Source of the DNA: Phenylobacterium sp. Root1290
GTDB taxonomy: Bacteria; Pseudomonadota; Alphaproteobacteria; Caulobacterales; Caulobacteraceae
Length of the DNA: 64,000 bases
Assembly (NCBI RefSeq): GCF_001425305.1
Contig: NZ_LMEE01000003.1
Coordinates: forward strand, 248,001-312,000
Direction of reading: 5' to 3'
Shown: piece by piece, positions 1 to 8,001 of the stretch
Numbering within the stretch: position 1 is the stretch's first letter
How the letters are laid out: every line of letters begins with the position of its first letter
Notes under the pieces: model-generated
Seen by the model: only the letters and a program-made list of their open reading frames with translations
What the model was told of the DNA's origin: nothing
Databases searched by the model: none
Program-made: the position numbers and the translations under genes

Positions 1-2
1 TC

Positions 3-1547
3 CTGCAGATCTACGAAATCACCCCCGTGGTGCTCATCGAGGTCAGCCACTTCCTCTCGAGCATCCTGGGCCTCGCCTTGGTGCTGCTGGCTTTCGGGCT
101 CCGTGCCCGGCTGGACGGGGCCTGGTGGGCGACGCTGTTCACCCTGCTGATCGCCAGCCCGCTCGCCTTGCTCAAGGCCTTCGCCTGGGAGGAGGCCACG
201 GCGCTGACCCTGTTCGCCGTCGCCCTGCTGCCATTCCACGGCGCATTCCCGCGCAAGGCCCGGCTGCTGAGCATGGAGGTCACGCCCGGATGGCTGTTCT
301 CGGCCTTCGCCGTCATGGTCGGGGCGGGGTTGCTCGGCATCTGGTCGTTCCAGCATGCCGACTACGGCGACAAGCCGTTCTGGGTCGTGATGGCCGACGC
401 CGATGCGGCCCGCGCCATTCGCGGGTGGGTGGGCGCGGCGATCCTGTTGTTCGCCTTCGGCGTCTGGCGGCTGTTCGCATCGGCGGCGACGCCCAAGGTG
501 GTGGGCGAGGACGATCCCGAACTGGCGCGGGTTCGCGCGATCCTGGGCAAGGCCGAGGAGGCCGAGCCTAGCTCCAATCTCGCCCTGTTGGGCGACAAGC
601 GTTTCCTGTTCTCGCCGTCAGGCGAAAGCTTTCTGATGTTTGGAGTCCGCGGGCGTTCGTGGATCTCGCTCGGAGCCCCGGTCGGGCGTCGGGACGAGTG
701 CATGGACCTGCTCTGGCGGTTTCGAGAGCTGGCCGACGCCCATGCCGCGCGTCCAGGCTTCTATGGCCTCGACGCCGAGGACCTGCCGGATGTGGTTGAG
801 TTGGGGTTCGCGATCGCCAAGGTCGGCGAGAGCGCCGCAGTGGCGCTGGACACCTTCACGATCGAGGGCACCAAGCGCGGCAACCTGCGCCGGGCGTGGC
901 GCCAGGCGGGTGACGCCGGCGCGACCTTCGAGGTCTTTCCGCCCGACCGGGTCTGGGAGATCATGCCGCAGCTGCAGGCGATCTCGGACGCCTGGCTGGT
1001 TCATCATGCCGGCGGCGACAAGAGCTTCTCGATGGGCGGCTTCTACCCTTCCTACGTCTCGGAATTCCCGGTCGGCGTCGTCCGCTTCGAAGGCAAGATC
1101 ATCGCCTTCGCCACGCTCTGGATCACGGCGAACAAGACCGCCTTCTCGATGGACCTCATGCGCTACATCGAGGAAGGCCCTCGGCGCATCATGGACTACC
1201 TGTTCGTCGAGTTGATCGAGTGGGGCCGCCGGGAGGGGTATCAGGCGATCGAATTCGGTATGGCCCCGCTTTCGGGCCTGGACGATCGTCCGCTGGCGCC
1301 GGTGCTCTCGCGGGTCGGCGCGCTGATCTTCGAACGCGGGGAGGAGATCTACAATTTCCAGGGCGTGCGGGCCTACAAGGGCAAGTACGATCCGGTCTGG
1401 CGGCCGCGCTACATGGCGGCGCCGAACAAGTGGGCGATCCCGCTGCTGCTCGCCGATATGGGCCTGCTGACTTCGGGCGGGGTCTCTGGGTTGGCCAAGC
1501 GGCCCAAGAAGACCGACGAGACGCCGAGCCTGTCGACCGCGGCCTGA
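3..1547 (+). CDS. mprF: Phosphatidylglycerol lysyltransferase MprF-like, 3' part (5' end outside window)
   Basis: The reading frame is open from base 3, so the gene begins upstream of the window; about 514 residues are visible against roughly 850 in full MprF proteins. The first ~165 residues hold about five membrane helices. The rest is the cytosolic DUF2156 (GNAT-like) aminoacyl-PG synthase domain, with recognisable stretches such as SDAWL and the terminal FQGVRAYKGKYDPVW segment that is near-invariant in MprF. The enzyme moves an amino acid from tRNA onto phosphatidylglycerol in the inner membrane, reducing negative surface charge. A start at the GTG at 27 is unlikely because coding continues before it. 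Which amino acid is used cannot be told from sequence. Confidence 0.9.
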   Translation: MQIYEITPVVLIEVSHFLSSILGLALVLLAFGLRARLDGAWWATLFTLLIASPLALLKAFAWEEATALTLFAVALLPFHGAFPRKARLLSMEVTPGWLFSAFAVMVGAGLLGIWSFQHADYGDKPFWVVMADADAARAIRGWVGAAILLFAFGVWRLFASAATPKVVGEDDPELARVRAILGKAEEAEPSSNLALLGDKRFLFSPSGESFLMFGVRGRSWISLGAPVGRRDECMDLLWRFRELADAHAARPGFYGLDAEDLPDVVELGFAIAKVGESAAVALDTFTIEGTKRGNLRRAWRQAGDAGATFEVFPPDRVWEIMPQLQAISDAWLVHHAGGDKSFSMGGFYPSYVSEFPVGVVRFEGKIIAFATLWITANKTAFSMDLMRYIEEGPRRIMDYLFVELIEWGRREGYQAIEFGMAPLSGLDDRPLAPVLSRVGALIFERGEEIYNFQGVRAYKGKYDPVWRPRYMAAPNKWAIPLLLADMGLLTSGGVSGLAKRPKKTDETPSLSTAA

Positions 1548-1554
1548 GGGCGGC

Positions 1555-1761
1555 CTAACGCCGTCCGGTCGTGACGCCGAGCAGGTTCACCGCGTGAACC
1601 ATCATGAAGAGCGCGAAGGCGCTGGCCGTCACCATGATGAAGCGCCAAGGCATCAGCCGCGGTCCCTTCATCGGGTCCGACGGCTTGGAGCCGCGCCAGC
1701 CGGCGAAGGCCGCGAGGGCCAACAGGACGCCGCACAGCGTCAGGGTGACGTTCAGATCCAT
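1555..1761 (-). CDS. Small two-helix membrane protein, unknown function
   Basis: This 68-residue protein has two hydrophobic segments, near residues 5-20 (LTLCGVLLALAAFAGW) and 40-60 (FIMVTASAFALFMMVHAVNLLG), joined by a short basic loop containing PMKGPRLMPWR. The ATG at 1761 is preferred over the upstream in-frame codon because the hydrophobic segment follows it directly and the upstream extension is Cys/Arg-rich and non-hydrophobic. It ends 7 bases from the mprF stop, convergent with it. The PMKGPR loop looks conserved-protein-like rather than random, but I do not recognise a named family. Confidence 0.65.
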   Translation of the reverse strand: MDLNVTLTLCGVLLALAAFAGWRGSKPSDPMKGPRLMPWRFIMVTASAFALFMMVHAVNLLGVTTGRR

Positions 1762-1818
1762 CTTCGAGCGCCTATAGCAGCCTGCGCACGGGCGCAAAGG
1801 TGAACCCGTAGTTAACGC

Positions 1819-1835
1819 TTAACGAGCCCTTAACC
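1819..1835 (+). promoter_or_regulatory. Perfect CtrA-type box upstream of podJ
   Basis: TTAACGAGCCCTTAACC reads TTAA, exactly seven bases, then TTAACC, matching the CtrA full-site consensus TTAA-N7-TTAA(CC). It lies 141 bases before the podJ ATG. A third TTAAC begins at 1812. In Caulobacter podJ is cell-cycle regulated and CtrA is a known repressor of it; binding here is inferred. Confidence 0.6.
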
Positions 1836-1908
1836 ATGCTGAGGCTTGGTTCCGTAAGGGGACGCGTCAGCAATCCACAGGCTTTCGCGCCAGGCCCAAT
1901 ATCTGGTG

Positions 1909-1925
1909 TTAACCTTCCGTTTACA
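1909..1925 (+). promoter_or_regulatory. Degenerate second CtrA-like site, with nearby GANTC
   Basis: TTAA, seven bases, then TTTA: one mismatch to the CtrA full site, 51 bases before the podJ start. A GATTC (CcrM-type GANTC methylation site) is at 1968-1972, just before the start codon, and CAATCCACA at 1871-1879 resembles a DnaA box with two mismatches. Together they look like a cell-cycle promoter, but each of these three is weak alone. Confidence 0.35.
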
Positions 1926-1975
1926 CACCAGGGATCGGTGGTAGCGTCCAGAATGGGCTGGGAGAACGATTCGAT

Positions 1976-4900
1976 ATGACGTCGGGTGCGCCCTGGAGCG
2001 TCAAGGGGATCGACCCTAAGGCGAGGGAGGTCGCGAAGGACCTCGCGCGCCGGTCCGGCATGACCCTGGGCGAATGGCTGAATCGCATGATCCTCGAGGA
2101 CGACGCGCCCGAGGAGATTACCTCTCAGGCCTATTTTGAAGAGCGCCAGACGCGCGCTGAGCGCGTCTATGTCGAGGCCCCGCGCGAGCCGGTATTGGCG
2201 CCAGCGGCGTTCGAAGTTGCGCCCGGCCGCTATGAGGCGCCCCAGCACCCCGGCGACGAGATGGGCCGTGTGGCCATGGCGCTCGACAGACTCAGCGGCA
2301 AGATCGATCGGCCCGAGCCGCGCCCGACGCCCGAGGCGCTCGCCGCCGGCGCCGTGCTGAACGAGGCGATGGCCCGCATCGAAGCGGCCGAACGCGAAGC
2401 CGTGGCGGTCGCCGCCCGGTTCGAAGGGGCCGTGCAGGAAGCCCGCGCTGAGAACACCCGCCTGGCCGACCGCCTGCGCCGGGTTGAGGCGGAGGCCGCC
2501 GGGCCGCGTTCGGCGGAGGCTTTGCGTTCGCTTGAGGCCGCGCTCGGCAAGGTCGCCAACCATCTCTACGAGGGCGAAGGCCGCACACGCGACACGATCC
2601 AAGCCATGGAGCAGCGGATCGACCAGATTTTCGCCTCCGGCGGCGGCGACCCCGCCGGACTGCTCGAGGAAGTGGTCAACCGCGTCGACGCGCGGCTGAC
2701 CGACGCCGAGACCCGCACCTCCGAAGCGCTCGTCAATCTGGGCCAGGCTTTCGCCAATCTCGACGGTCGCCTCGGCGTCGCCGAAAAGGCGATGGGACCC
2801 GAGGTCGAGCGCCGGATCGAGGCGCTGGCTGCGACGCTTTCTCGACGCGTCGAGGATGTTCGCGGCGAGATCGCCAAGGAAGTCGAAGGCGTGTCCAGCG
2901 GTCGTTTCGACCGCATGGAGCGCCAGCTCGGCGAGATGGCCGAGACGGTCCGCAAGGTCGACCAGGGCTCTGGCGAGGCGATCGAGCGAATGGGCCGCGA
3001 GGTCCTGACCATGGCCGACACCCTGAACCGTCAGGTCCAGGCGGCCGAACATCGCAGCGCCGACGCCATCGAGCAGGTCGGGGGCGAAGTGGCCCGCATC
3101 GCCCAGGCGATGGAGCAGCGCCTCGGCCGGTCGGAAAGCACTCATGCCGAAGCCCTGGAAAAGCTGGGCGCGGAAATCGGCAAGATCACCGATCGTCTTA
3201 CCGAGCGGATCGGCAGCTCCGAGCGCCGCGCCGCCCAGGCCATCGACGATGTCGGCGAGCAGGTCGCGCGCGTCAGCGAGCGCATCAGTCAGCGCCAGGA
3301 ACGTTCGGCCGAAGATCTGGCTGAGCGGATTCGGCAAAGCGAAGAACGCACCGCCCGTCTGCTGGGCGAAGCGCGCGAAACGATCGACCGCGGTTTGGCC
3401 GAGTCTCACCGCCGCATGAGCGAGCAGAGCGTTGCAGCCGCAGCGCCAGCCGCGCCGCGTCTGACGCGGGAAGAGCCGGCCGGATCCACCTTCGGTCACG
3501 ACCCGTTCCGCGAACTTGGCCCAGTGGCGCCGGTCGCCGCCGAGGGCCTGGCGCTCCAGGCCTTCGCCGCGCCGGAACTCCCCGCCAGCGCGTTCGCCGA
3601 GGCAGCGACGGCTGAGGAGCCTTCGGAGGAGGTCGAGGCTCCGGCCGCCGAATTCCCCCAGCCCACGAGCTCGCCTGTGTTCGACGCGGCGGACTTTGAA
3701 GCCGCCGACGGCTTCGAGCCGTTCAGCCCGCCAGCCGATGCCCCTGAGGCCGAGGTCGAAGACGACACGGTCGCCGAGTTCGAAGAGCCCGCAGCCGAAG
3801 AGCCGCAGGTGGAATTCTCTGCGGATCCATTCGAGCCGATCGCCCCTGAAACCGAGGTCGAGCTGGAGGCTGTCGTCGAGGCCCCGGCCGAGCCGGTGCG
3901 CCAGCTTTCGACCCGCGAAGTCATCGAGCAGGCTCGGGCCGCTGCGCGTGCGGCCTCCAGCCCCGCCGAGGCCAAGCGCGCCAAGATCAGCGCCAAGATC
4001 GAGAAGCTTCCCCCCAAGGACGGCGGCCGCTCGCTGTTCTCCGGCCTGGGCCTGCGCAAGCGCGCGGTCGGGTCCTCATCGCTGCAGACCGCCCTGCTGG
4101 TGGCAGGCGGCGCAGCGTTCCTGAGCCTGGGCGCGGCGAGCTATTTCGTGGCCGACGCCGAGCCGGGCGGGGCGCCGCCCAAGCGGGTCGCCGACGCGCT
4201 GGCCGTTTTCCAGAGCGACCAGGCGGGCGAGATCCAGGGCGCCGAGGCGGACACCACTCCGAACGTGGGAACCGCGCGGGCGGCCGTGGCGCTGGCGCCT
4301 CAGCCGATCACTCCGGCTCCGGCGATCTTGCCGGCGACCGAGGATCCGGCGGCCCTGGCCAGCCTCTATTCCGACGCCCTGCGGGCGCTGGAGACTTCAG
4401 AAGCCGGCGGTCTGGATAAGCTGCGCAAGGCGGCCAACCTCGGCCACTCGCCGGCCCAATTCTATCTGGCCAAGCTCTACATGGACGGCGGCGCCGGCCT
4501 GAAGAAGGATCCGGTTGAGGCGCGGCGCTGGACCGAGCGTGCGGCCGAGGGCGGCAACCGCGCCGCCATGCACAATCTGGGCATCGCCCTGGCCGAGGGG
4601 CAGGGCGGTCCGAAGAACGTGACCTTGGCCGCCCAGTGGTTCCGCAAGGCCGCTGACCTTGGCCTGGTCGACAGCCAGTTCAATCTCGGCGTCCTCTACG
4701 AACAGGGCCGCGGCGTCACGCAGAACCCGGCCGAGGCCTACAAGTGGTATCTGGTCGCCGCGCGCAGCCGCGACGAGGCGGCGCTCGACAACGCCGCGCG
4801 GGTCCGCGCAAGCCTTTCAGCCGAAGCGCGCAGCGTCGCTGAGCGCGCCGCCCGCGGGTTCCGCGCGACCTCGACAACCAGCGCGACGGCCATGGCTGGA

Positions 4901-5098
4901 CCGACCGCCTCGGCGGCCGATGTCGCCACGGCCCAGCGTGCGCTGTCCCGGCTCGCCTACTACCAGGGGCCGACGGACGGCAGTTCGTCGCCGGCCCTGA
5001 CCATGGCGATCGCGGCCTATCAGCGTCATCAGGGCATGGCTGCGACCGGTTCCCTCGATCCGACCACACTTTCACGTCTGCAGGTCTTCACGCGGTGA
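1976..5098 (+). CDS. podJ: Polar localisation factor PodJ
   Basis: This 1040-residue protein opens with the characteristic PodJ N-terminus (residues 1-40, with the motif MTLGEWLNRMI). A long coiled coil follows at about residues 110-490, rich in Glu/Arg/Ala heptads, then an acidic Pro/Glu/Ala linker at 490-650. One membrane helix sits near 702-725, followed by Sel1-type TPR repeats at about 800-945 and a C-terminal peptidoglycan-binding-like domain at about 980-1040. PodJ is a polarity scaffold that localises PleC, stalk, pilus and flagellar machinery at the new pole; its periplasmic part is clipped by proteolysis. It is slightly longer than Caulobacter crescentus PodJ (about 974 residues), mainly in the linker. 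The ATG has a GGGAGA ribosome site and follows CtrA-like boxes. Confidence 0.93.
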   Translation: MTSGAPWSVKGIDPKAREVAKDLARRSGMTLGEWLNRMILEDDAPEEITSQAYFEERQTRAERVYVEAPREPVLAPAAFEVAPGRYEAPQHPGDEMGRVAMALDRLSGKIDRPEPRPTPEALAAGAVLNEAMARIEAAEREAVAVAARFEGAVQEARAENTRLADRLRRVEAEAAGPRSAEALRSLEAALGKVANHLYEGEGRTRDTIQAMEQRIDQIFASGGGDPAGLLEEVVNRVDARLTDAETRTSEALVNLGQAFANLDGRLGVAEKAMGPEVERRIEALAATLSRRVEDVRGEIAKEVEGVSSGRFDRMERQLGEMAETVRKVDQGSGEAIERMGREVLTMADTLNRQVQAAEHRSADAIEQVGGEVARIAQAMEQRLGRSESTHAEALEKLGAEIGKITDRLTERIGSSERRAAQAIDDVGEQVARVSERISQRQERSAEDLAERIRQSEERTARLLGEARETIDRGLAESHRRMSEQSVAAAAPAAPRLTREEPAGSTFGHDPFRELGPVAPVAAEGLALQAFAAPELPASAFAEAATAEEPSEEVEAPAAEFPQPTSSPVFDAADFEAADGFEPFSPPADAPEAEVEDDTVAEFEEPAAEEPQVEFSADPFEPIAPETEVELEAVVEAPAEPVRQLSTREVIEQARAAARAASSPAEAKRAKISAKIEKLPPKDGGRSLFSGLGLRKRAVGSSSLQTALLVAGGAAFLSLGAASYFVADAEPGGAPPKRVADALAVFQSDQAGEIQGAEADTTPNVGTARAAVALAPQPITPAPAILPATEDPAALASLYSDALRALETSEAGGLDKLRKAANLGHSPAQFYLAKLYMDGGAGLKKDPVEARRWTERAAEGGNRAAMHNLGIALAEGQGGPKNVTLAAQWFRKAADLGLVDSQFNLGVLYEQGRGVTQNPAEAYKWYLVAARSRDEAALDNAARVRASLSAEARSVAERAARGFRATSTTSATAMAGPTASAADVATAQRALSRLAYYQGPTDGSSSPALTMAIAAYQRHQGMAATGSLDPTTLSRLQVFTR

Positions 5099-5121
5099 CG
5101 CGCGCCGTTTAAGGGGCGCTC

Positions 5122-6042
5122 TTGGATTTCTATCTGCCCATCGCGGAAGTCTCGGTGAATGCGCCTCTGCTGATCGCGCTTGGCGCGGCGGTGGGCTTCA
5201 TCTCCGGGCTGTTCGGCATCGGCGGCGGCTTTCTGATGACGCCGGTGCTGGTGTTCCTGGGCATCCCTCCCGCGGTCGCGGTGGCCAGCGAGGCCAACCA
5301 CGTCGCGGCGTCCTCGACCTCCAGCGTCATCTCCTACACCCGGCGCAAGGCCGTCGACTTTCGGATGGGCGGCGTTCTGGCGGCCGGCGGCGCGGTCGGC
5401 TCGTTGCTAGGGGTCGAGGTGTTCCGCTGGCTGCGGCTGCTGGGCCAGGCCGACCTCGTCGTTTCGCTGTCCTATCTGGTCTTCCTCGGGGTGATCGGCG
5501 CCCTGATGCTCTGGGAATCGCTGGGTTCCATCCTGCGCCGGCGGCGCGGCGATGCGCCCAAGCCCCGGAAGGACCGCCGGCCGCCCTGGCTCTATGGTCT
5601 GCCGTTCAAGATGCGGTTCCCCCGCTCACGGCTCTACATCAGCGTCATCCCGCCGATCCTGCTGGGGGTATTTGTCGGCATCCTGTCGGCGATCATGGGC
5701 GTCGGCGGCGGCTTCGTCCTGGTGCCGGCCATGGTCTACATCCTGCGCATGCCGGCAGGCGTGGTCGTCGGCACCAGCCTCTTCCAGATCATCATCACCA
5801 CTTCGCTGACCAGCGTGCTGCAGGCGGGGCGCAACCAGACCGTCGACGTGGTGTTGGCGACCCTGTTGCTGATCGGCGGCGTGTTGGGGGCTCAGGTCGG
5901 GGCGCGGGCTTCGTCGCGGTTCCGCGCCGAGGAACTGCGGGCGCTGCTGGCGATCATCGTGCTGGCGGTGGGCCTGCGCATGGGGCTGGGCCTGTTCTTC
6001 ACGCCCTCCGAGCCCTTCGTCCTGATGACGGGGAACGGATGA
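5122..6042 (+). CDS. TauE/SafE family sulfite exporter / TSUP permease
   Basis: This 306-residue polytopic membrane protein shows the internal duplication of the TSUP (DUF81) family: two copies of a glycine-rich motif, GLFGIGGGFLMTPVLVFLGIP near residue 30 and IMGVGGGFVLVPAMVYILRMP near 195. It probably moves a sulfur-containing or organic anion across the inner membrane; the substrate is unknown. The start is a TTG with a strong AAGGGG ribosome site at 5111-5116. It overlaps the TIGR02186 gene by four bases (ATGA), and that family is frequently fused or adjacent to TauE proteins, suggesting a shared transport unit. Confidence 0.85.
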   Translation: MDFYLPIAEVSVNAPLLIALGAAVGFISGLFGIGGGFLMTPVLVFLGIPPAVAVASEANHVAASSTSSVISYTRRKAVDFRMGGVLAAGGAVGSLLGVEVFRWLRLLGQADLVVSLSYLVFLGVIGALMLWESLGSILRRRRGDAPKPRKDRRPPWLYGLPFKMRFPRSRLYISVIPPILLGVFVGILSAIMGVGGGFVLVPAMVYILRMPAGVVVGTSLFQIIITTSLTSVLQAGRNQTVDVVLATLLLIGGVLGAQVGARASSRFRAEELRALLAIIVLAVGLRMGLGLFFTPSEPFVLMTGNG

Positions 6043-6800
6043 TGGTCGCGGCCCTGGACATGCCGCCGGCCGCCGTCTCCGCCGCGTTGACGACCACCAA
6101 TGTGCGGGTGACGTCTAGCTTCCGTGGCGCCCGCATCGTGCTCTACGGCGCAGTGCTCGATCCCAGCCAGAAGCCGAGCGACGTCGTCGTCATCGTGCGC
6201 GGCCCCGATGCGCCGGTCCGCATGGCGCGCAAGACCCGCATCGCCGGGATCTGGGTGAACTCGCGGCCGGTGGTGTTCGAGGGCGCGCCTGGCTTCTACA
6301 TGGCCGCCTCGACCAGGCCGCTCGATGAGATCGCCAGCTTCAGCACCCTGCGAAGGCTGGGCGCTGGCGTGGACCATCTGCGTATCAACGCGCCCATGGA
6401 GCAGCGCACAGAGACCCGCTACGGCGTCCGCGACGTCGTGGTGAGCGGGCTGGGCGCGGACTATCTCGACTGGCGGCGCGCCGTCGTGCGGCTCAAGGAG
6501 GAGAGCGGCCTCTACGCTGCGGACGCCCGCGGGGTCAGCTTTGTCGACAAGGGCCTGTTCAAGGCCGAGATCGACCTGCCGACGGGCGCGCCGATCGGCG
6601 TCTACTCCGCCGACATCTTTCTGTTCCAGGACGGCCAACCGGTGTCGAGCCGCACGCGCGGACTGACGGTCGAGAAGGCCGGCGTGGAGCGGGCGCTTTA
6701 CCTTTTCGCCCATCGAAGGCCATGGTCGTACGGTCTGGCTTCGGTGGCGATCGCCCTGGCCGCGGGCTGGGCTGCTTCGGTGGCCTTCCGGAGGAACTGA
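6039..6800 (+). CDS. TIGR02186 family single-pass membrane protein
   Basis: This 253-residue protein matches the alphaproteobacterial TIGR02186 / Alph_Pro_TM family. After a short N-terminus comes an Ig-like beta domain (ITSSFRGARIVLYGAV-type strand, then VVIVRGPDAPVRMARKTRIAGIWVN), and a C-terminal membrane helix at about residues 230-250. The bulk is expected in the periplasm. No clear cleavable signal peptide is visible, which is odd for that topology; an internal start or unusual export is possible. It is translationally coupled to the TauE exporter and followed by a DUF3429 protein after a GGAGG site. Function is not established. Confidence 0.8.
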   Translation: MMVAALDMPPAAVSAALTTTNVRVTSSFRGARIVLYGAVLDPSQKPSDVVVIVRGPDAPVRMARKTRIAGIWVNSRPVVFEGAPGFYMAASTRPLDEIASFSTLRRLGAGVDHLRINAPMEQRTETRYGVRDVVVSGLGADYLDWRRAVVRLKEESGLYAADARGVSFVDKGLFKAEIDLPTGAPIGVYSADIFLFQDGQPVSSRTRGLTVEKAGVERALYLFAHRRPWSYGLASVAIALAAGWAASVAFRRN

Positions 6801-6804
6801 CCGC

Positions 6805-7278
6805 GTGGAAATTCACACCGACGGCCATGTCCATGCCGAGGCCTCGGCACCGGGCCCGCTATGGGTCATCGCGCTGTTCGGGCTTGCGCCGTTCCCGGCG
6901 TCGGCCCTGACCTATGTCTATGGGCCGACCGACCTGAGCGGGCCGGCCCTGACCGTGCTGCTGACCTGGTCGGCGATCGTGCTCGGGTTCCTGGGCGGCA
7001 TCCGTTGGGGCTTGGAGAGCGCGCGGGCGACGCCGCGCTGGACGCGGCTGGCGACCTCGGTGATTTCGCCGACCGTGGCCTGGACGCTGATCTTCGCGCG
7101 CGGGTCGGTCGAGACCTCGTGGCTGCTCTGCGGCTTCATGGCCGCCTTCATCCTGCAGTGGCTCTACGACCATGCCGCGCCGGACGTGCCGGCCCGCTAT
7201 CCGCGGCTGATGACCTCGCTGACCTTGGGCGCCTGCGTCTCGCTGGCCCTGGCGCTGGAACAGACCCTGCGGATGTAG
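6805..7278 (+). CDS. DUF3429 family membrane protein
   Basis: A 157-residue protein with four to five predicted membrane helices, matching DUF3429: LWVIALFGLAPFPASAL near the start, a central FLGGIRWGLE signature (about residue 65), and a final ALALEQTLRM. The GTG start at 6805 has GGAGG at 6790-6794. It is the last gene of the TauE-TIGR02186-DUF3429 run and abuts the convergent pdeM gene with no spacing (TAG followed directly by CTA). Molecular function is unknown; members are inner-membrane proteins of about this size. Confidence 0.8.
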   Translation: MEIHTDGHVHAEASAPGPLWVIALFGLAPFPASALTYVYGPTDLSGPALTVLLTWSAIVLGFLGGIRWGLESARATPRWTRLATSVISPTVAWTLIFARGSVETSWLLCGFMAAFILQWLYDHAAPDVPARYPRLMTSLTLGACVSLALALEQTLRM

Positions 7279-8001
7279 CTAGTCGCCGGCGACCGATCGC
7301 CAGCCGACGGCGTGCACCCGTCCCGCGCCCAGCGCGCCGCACAGCGGTGGGCGCCCGAACAGCCCCGAGAACGCCTCGTCCCGGATGCTCAGCCCGCCCG
7401 CATAGGCGCCGAAGGCCGGCACGACCATCCGCAGTCCGTCGGTGACGAAGCAGCGCCGGCGCACGCTGCCGCGCGAGGCGACGACGCGAGCGCAGGGGTG
7501 CAGGTGGCCGGCGACCTCGCCGTCCTGGCGGCCGGGCGTCGGTTCGTGGCGCAGGATCAGGCCCTCGACCGCGATTTCGTCGGCGACGTCGCCGGGCAGG
7601 CGGCGGGGACCGTCGGCGTCGTGGTTGCCGACCACCCAGACGAGGCGCGTCAGGCCGCTGAGCGCGCGGAGCCCCTCGGCGTCGTCGCGGGCCAGCCGGT
7701 CTTCCGAGGAACGATCATGGAAGGTGTCGCCCAGCAGGACGACGGCGTCCGGCTGGGCCGCCACCACCTCGGCCTGCAGCCGGCGCAGGGTGTCGCGGGT
7801 GTCGTAGGGCGGCAGCATCTGGCCGCGCATGGCGTAGGAGGAGCCCTTTTCCAGGTGGAGGTCGGCGACCACCAGCATGCGCGCAGCCTCGATCCATAAG
7901 GCGCCGCTTGGCCGCAGGGTGACGGCCGCGCCGTTCAGCCTCGTGCGCAGGCCGCCGCAGGGACTGATGGCGAAGGCGTAGGGCTCGGCGACCGCGCTCA
8001 C
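7279..8001 (-). CDS. pdeM: Ligase-associated DNA damage response endonuclease PdeM
   Basis: A 240-residue calcineurin-like metallophosphoesterase. Metal-binding motifs are in order: ADLHLEKG (near residue 46), GDTFHD (near 92), GNHDAD (near 122) and GHLHP (about 165). This set matches PdeM, the phosphoesterase of the bacterial Lhr/LigB/Exo DNA-repair cluster. Its start overlaps the stop of the upstream Lhr-type helicase by four bases (ATGA), so the two are translationally coupled. The usual partner exonuclease and ATP-dependent ligase are not next to it. It is predicted to be a Mn-dependent cytosolic nuclease or phosphodiesterase. Confidence 0.9.
   Translation of the reverse strand: MSAVAEPYAFAISPCGGLRTRLNGAAVTLRPSGALWIEAARMLVVADLHLEKGSSYAMRGQMLPPYDTRDTLRRLQAEVVAAQPDAVVLLGDTFHDRSSEDRLARDDAEGLRALSGLTRLVWVVGNHDADGPRRLPGDVADEIAVEGLILRHEPTPGRQDGEVAGHLHPCARVVASRGSVRRRCFVTDGLRMVVPAFGAYAGGLSIRDEAFSGLFGRPPLCGALGAGRVHAVGWRSVAGD

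Noticed and set aside
1772..3499. 575-residue antisense frame over podJ
   Set aside because: GC-rich shadow of the podJ coding frame, low-complexity and with no start signal or family motifs.
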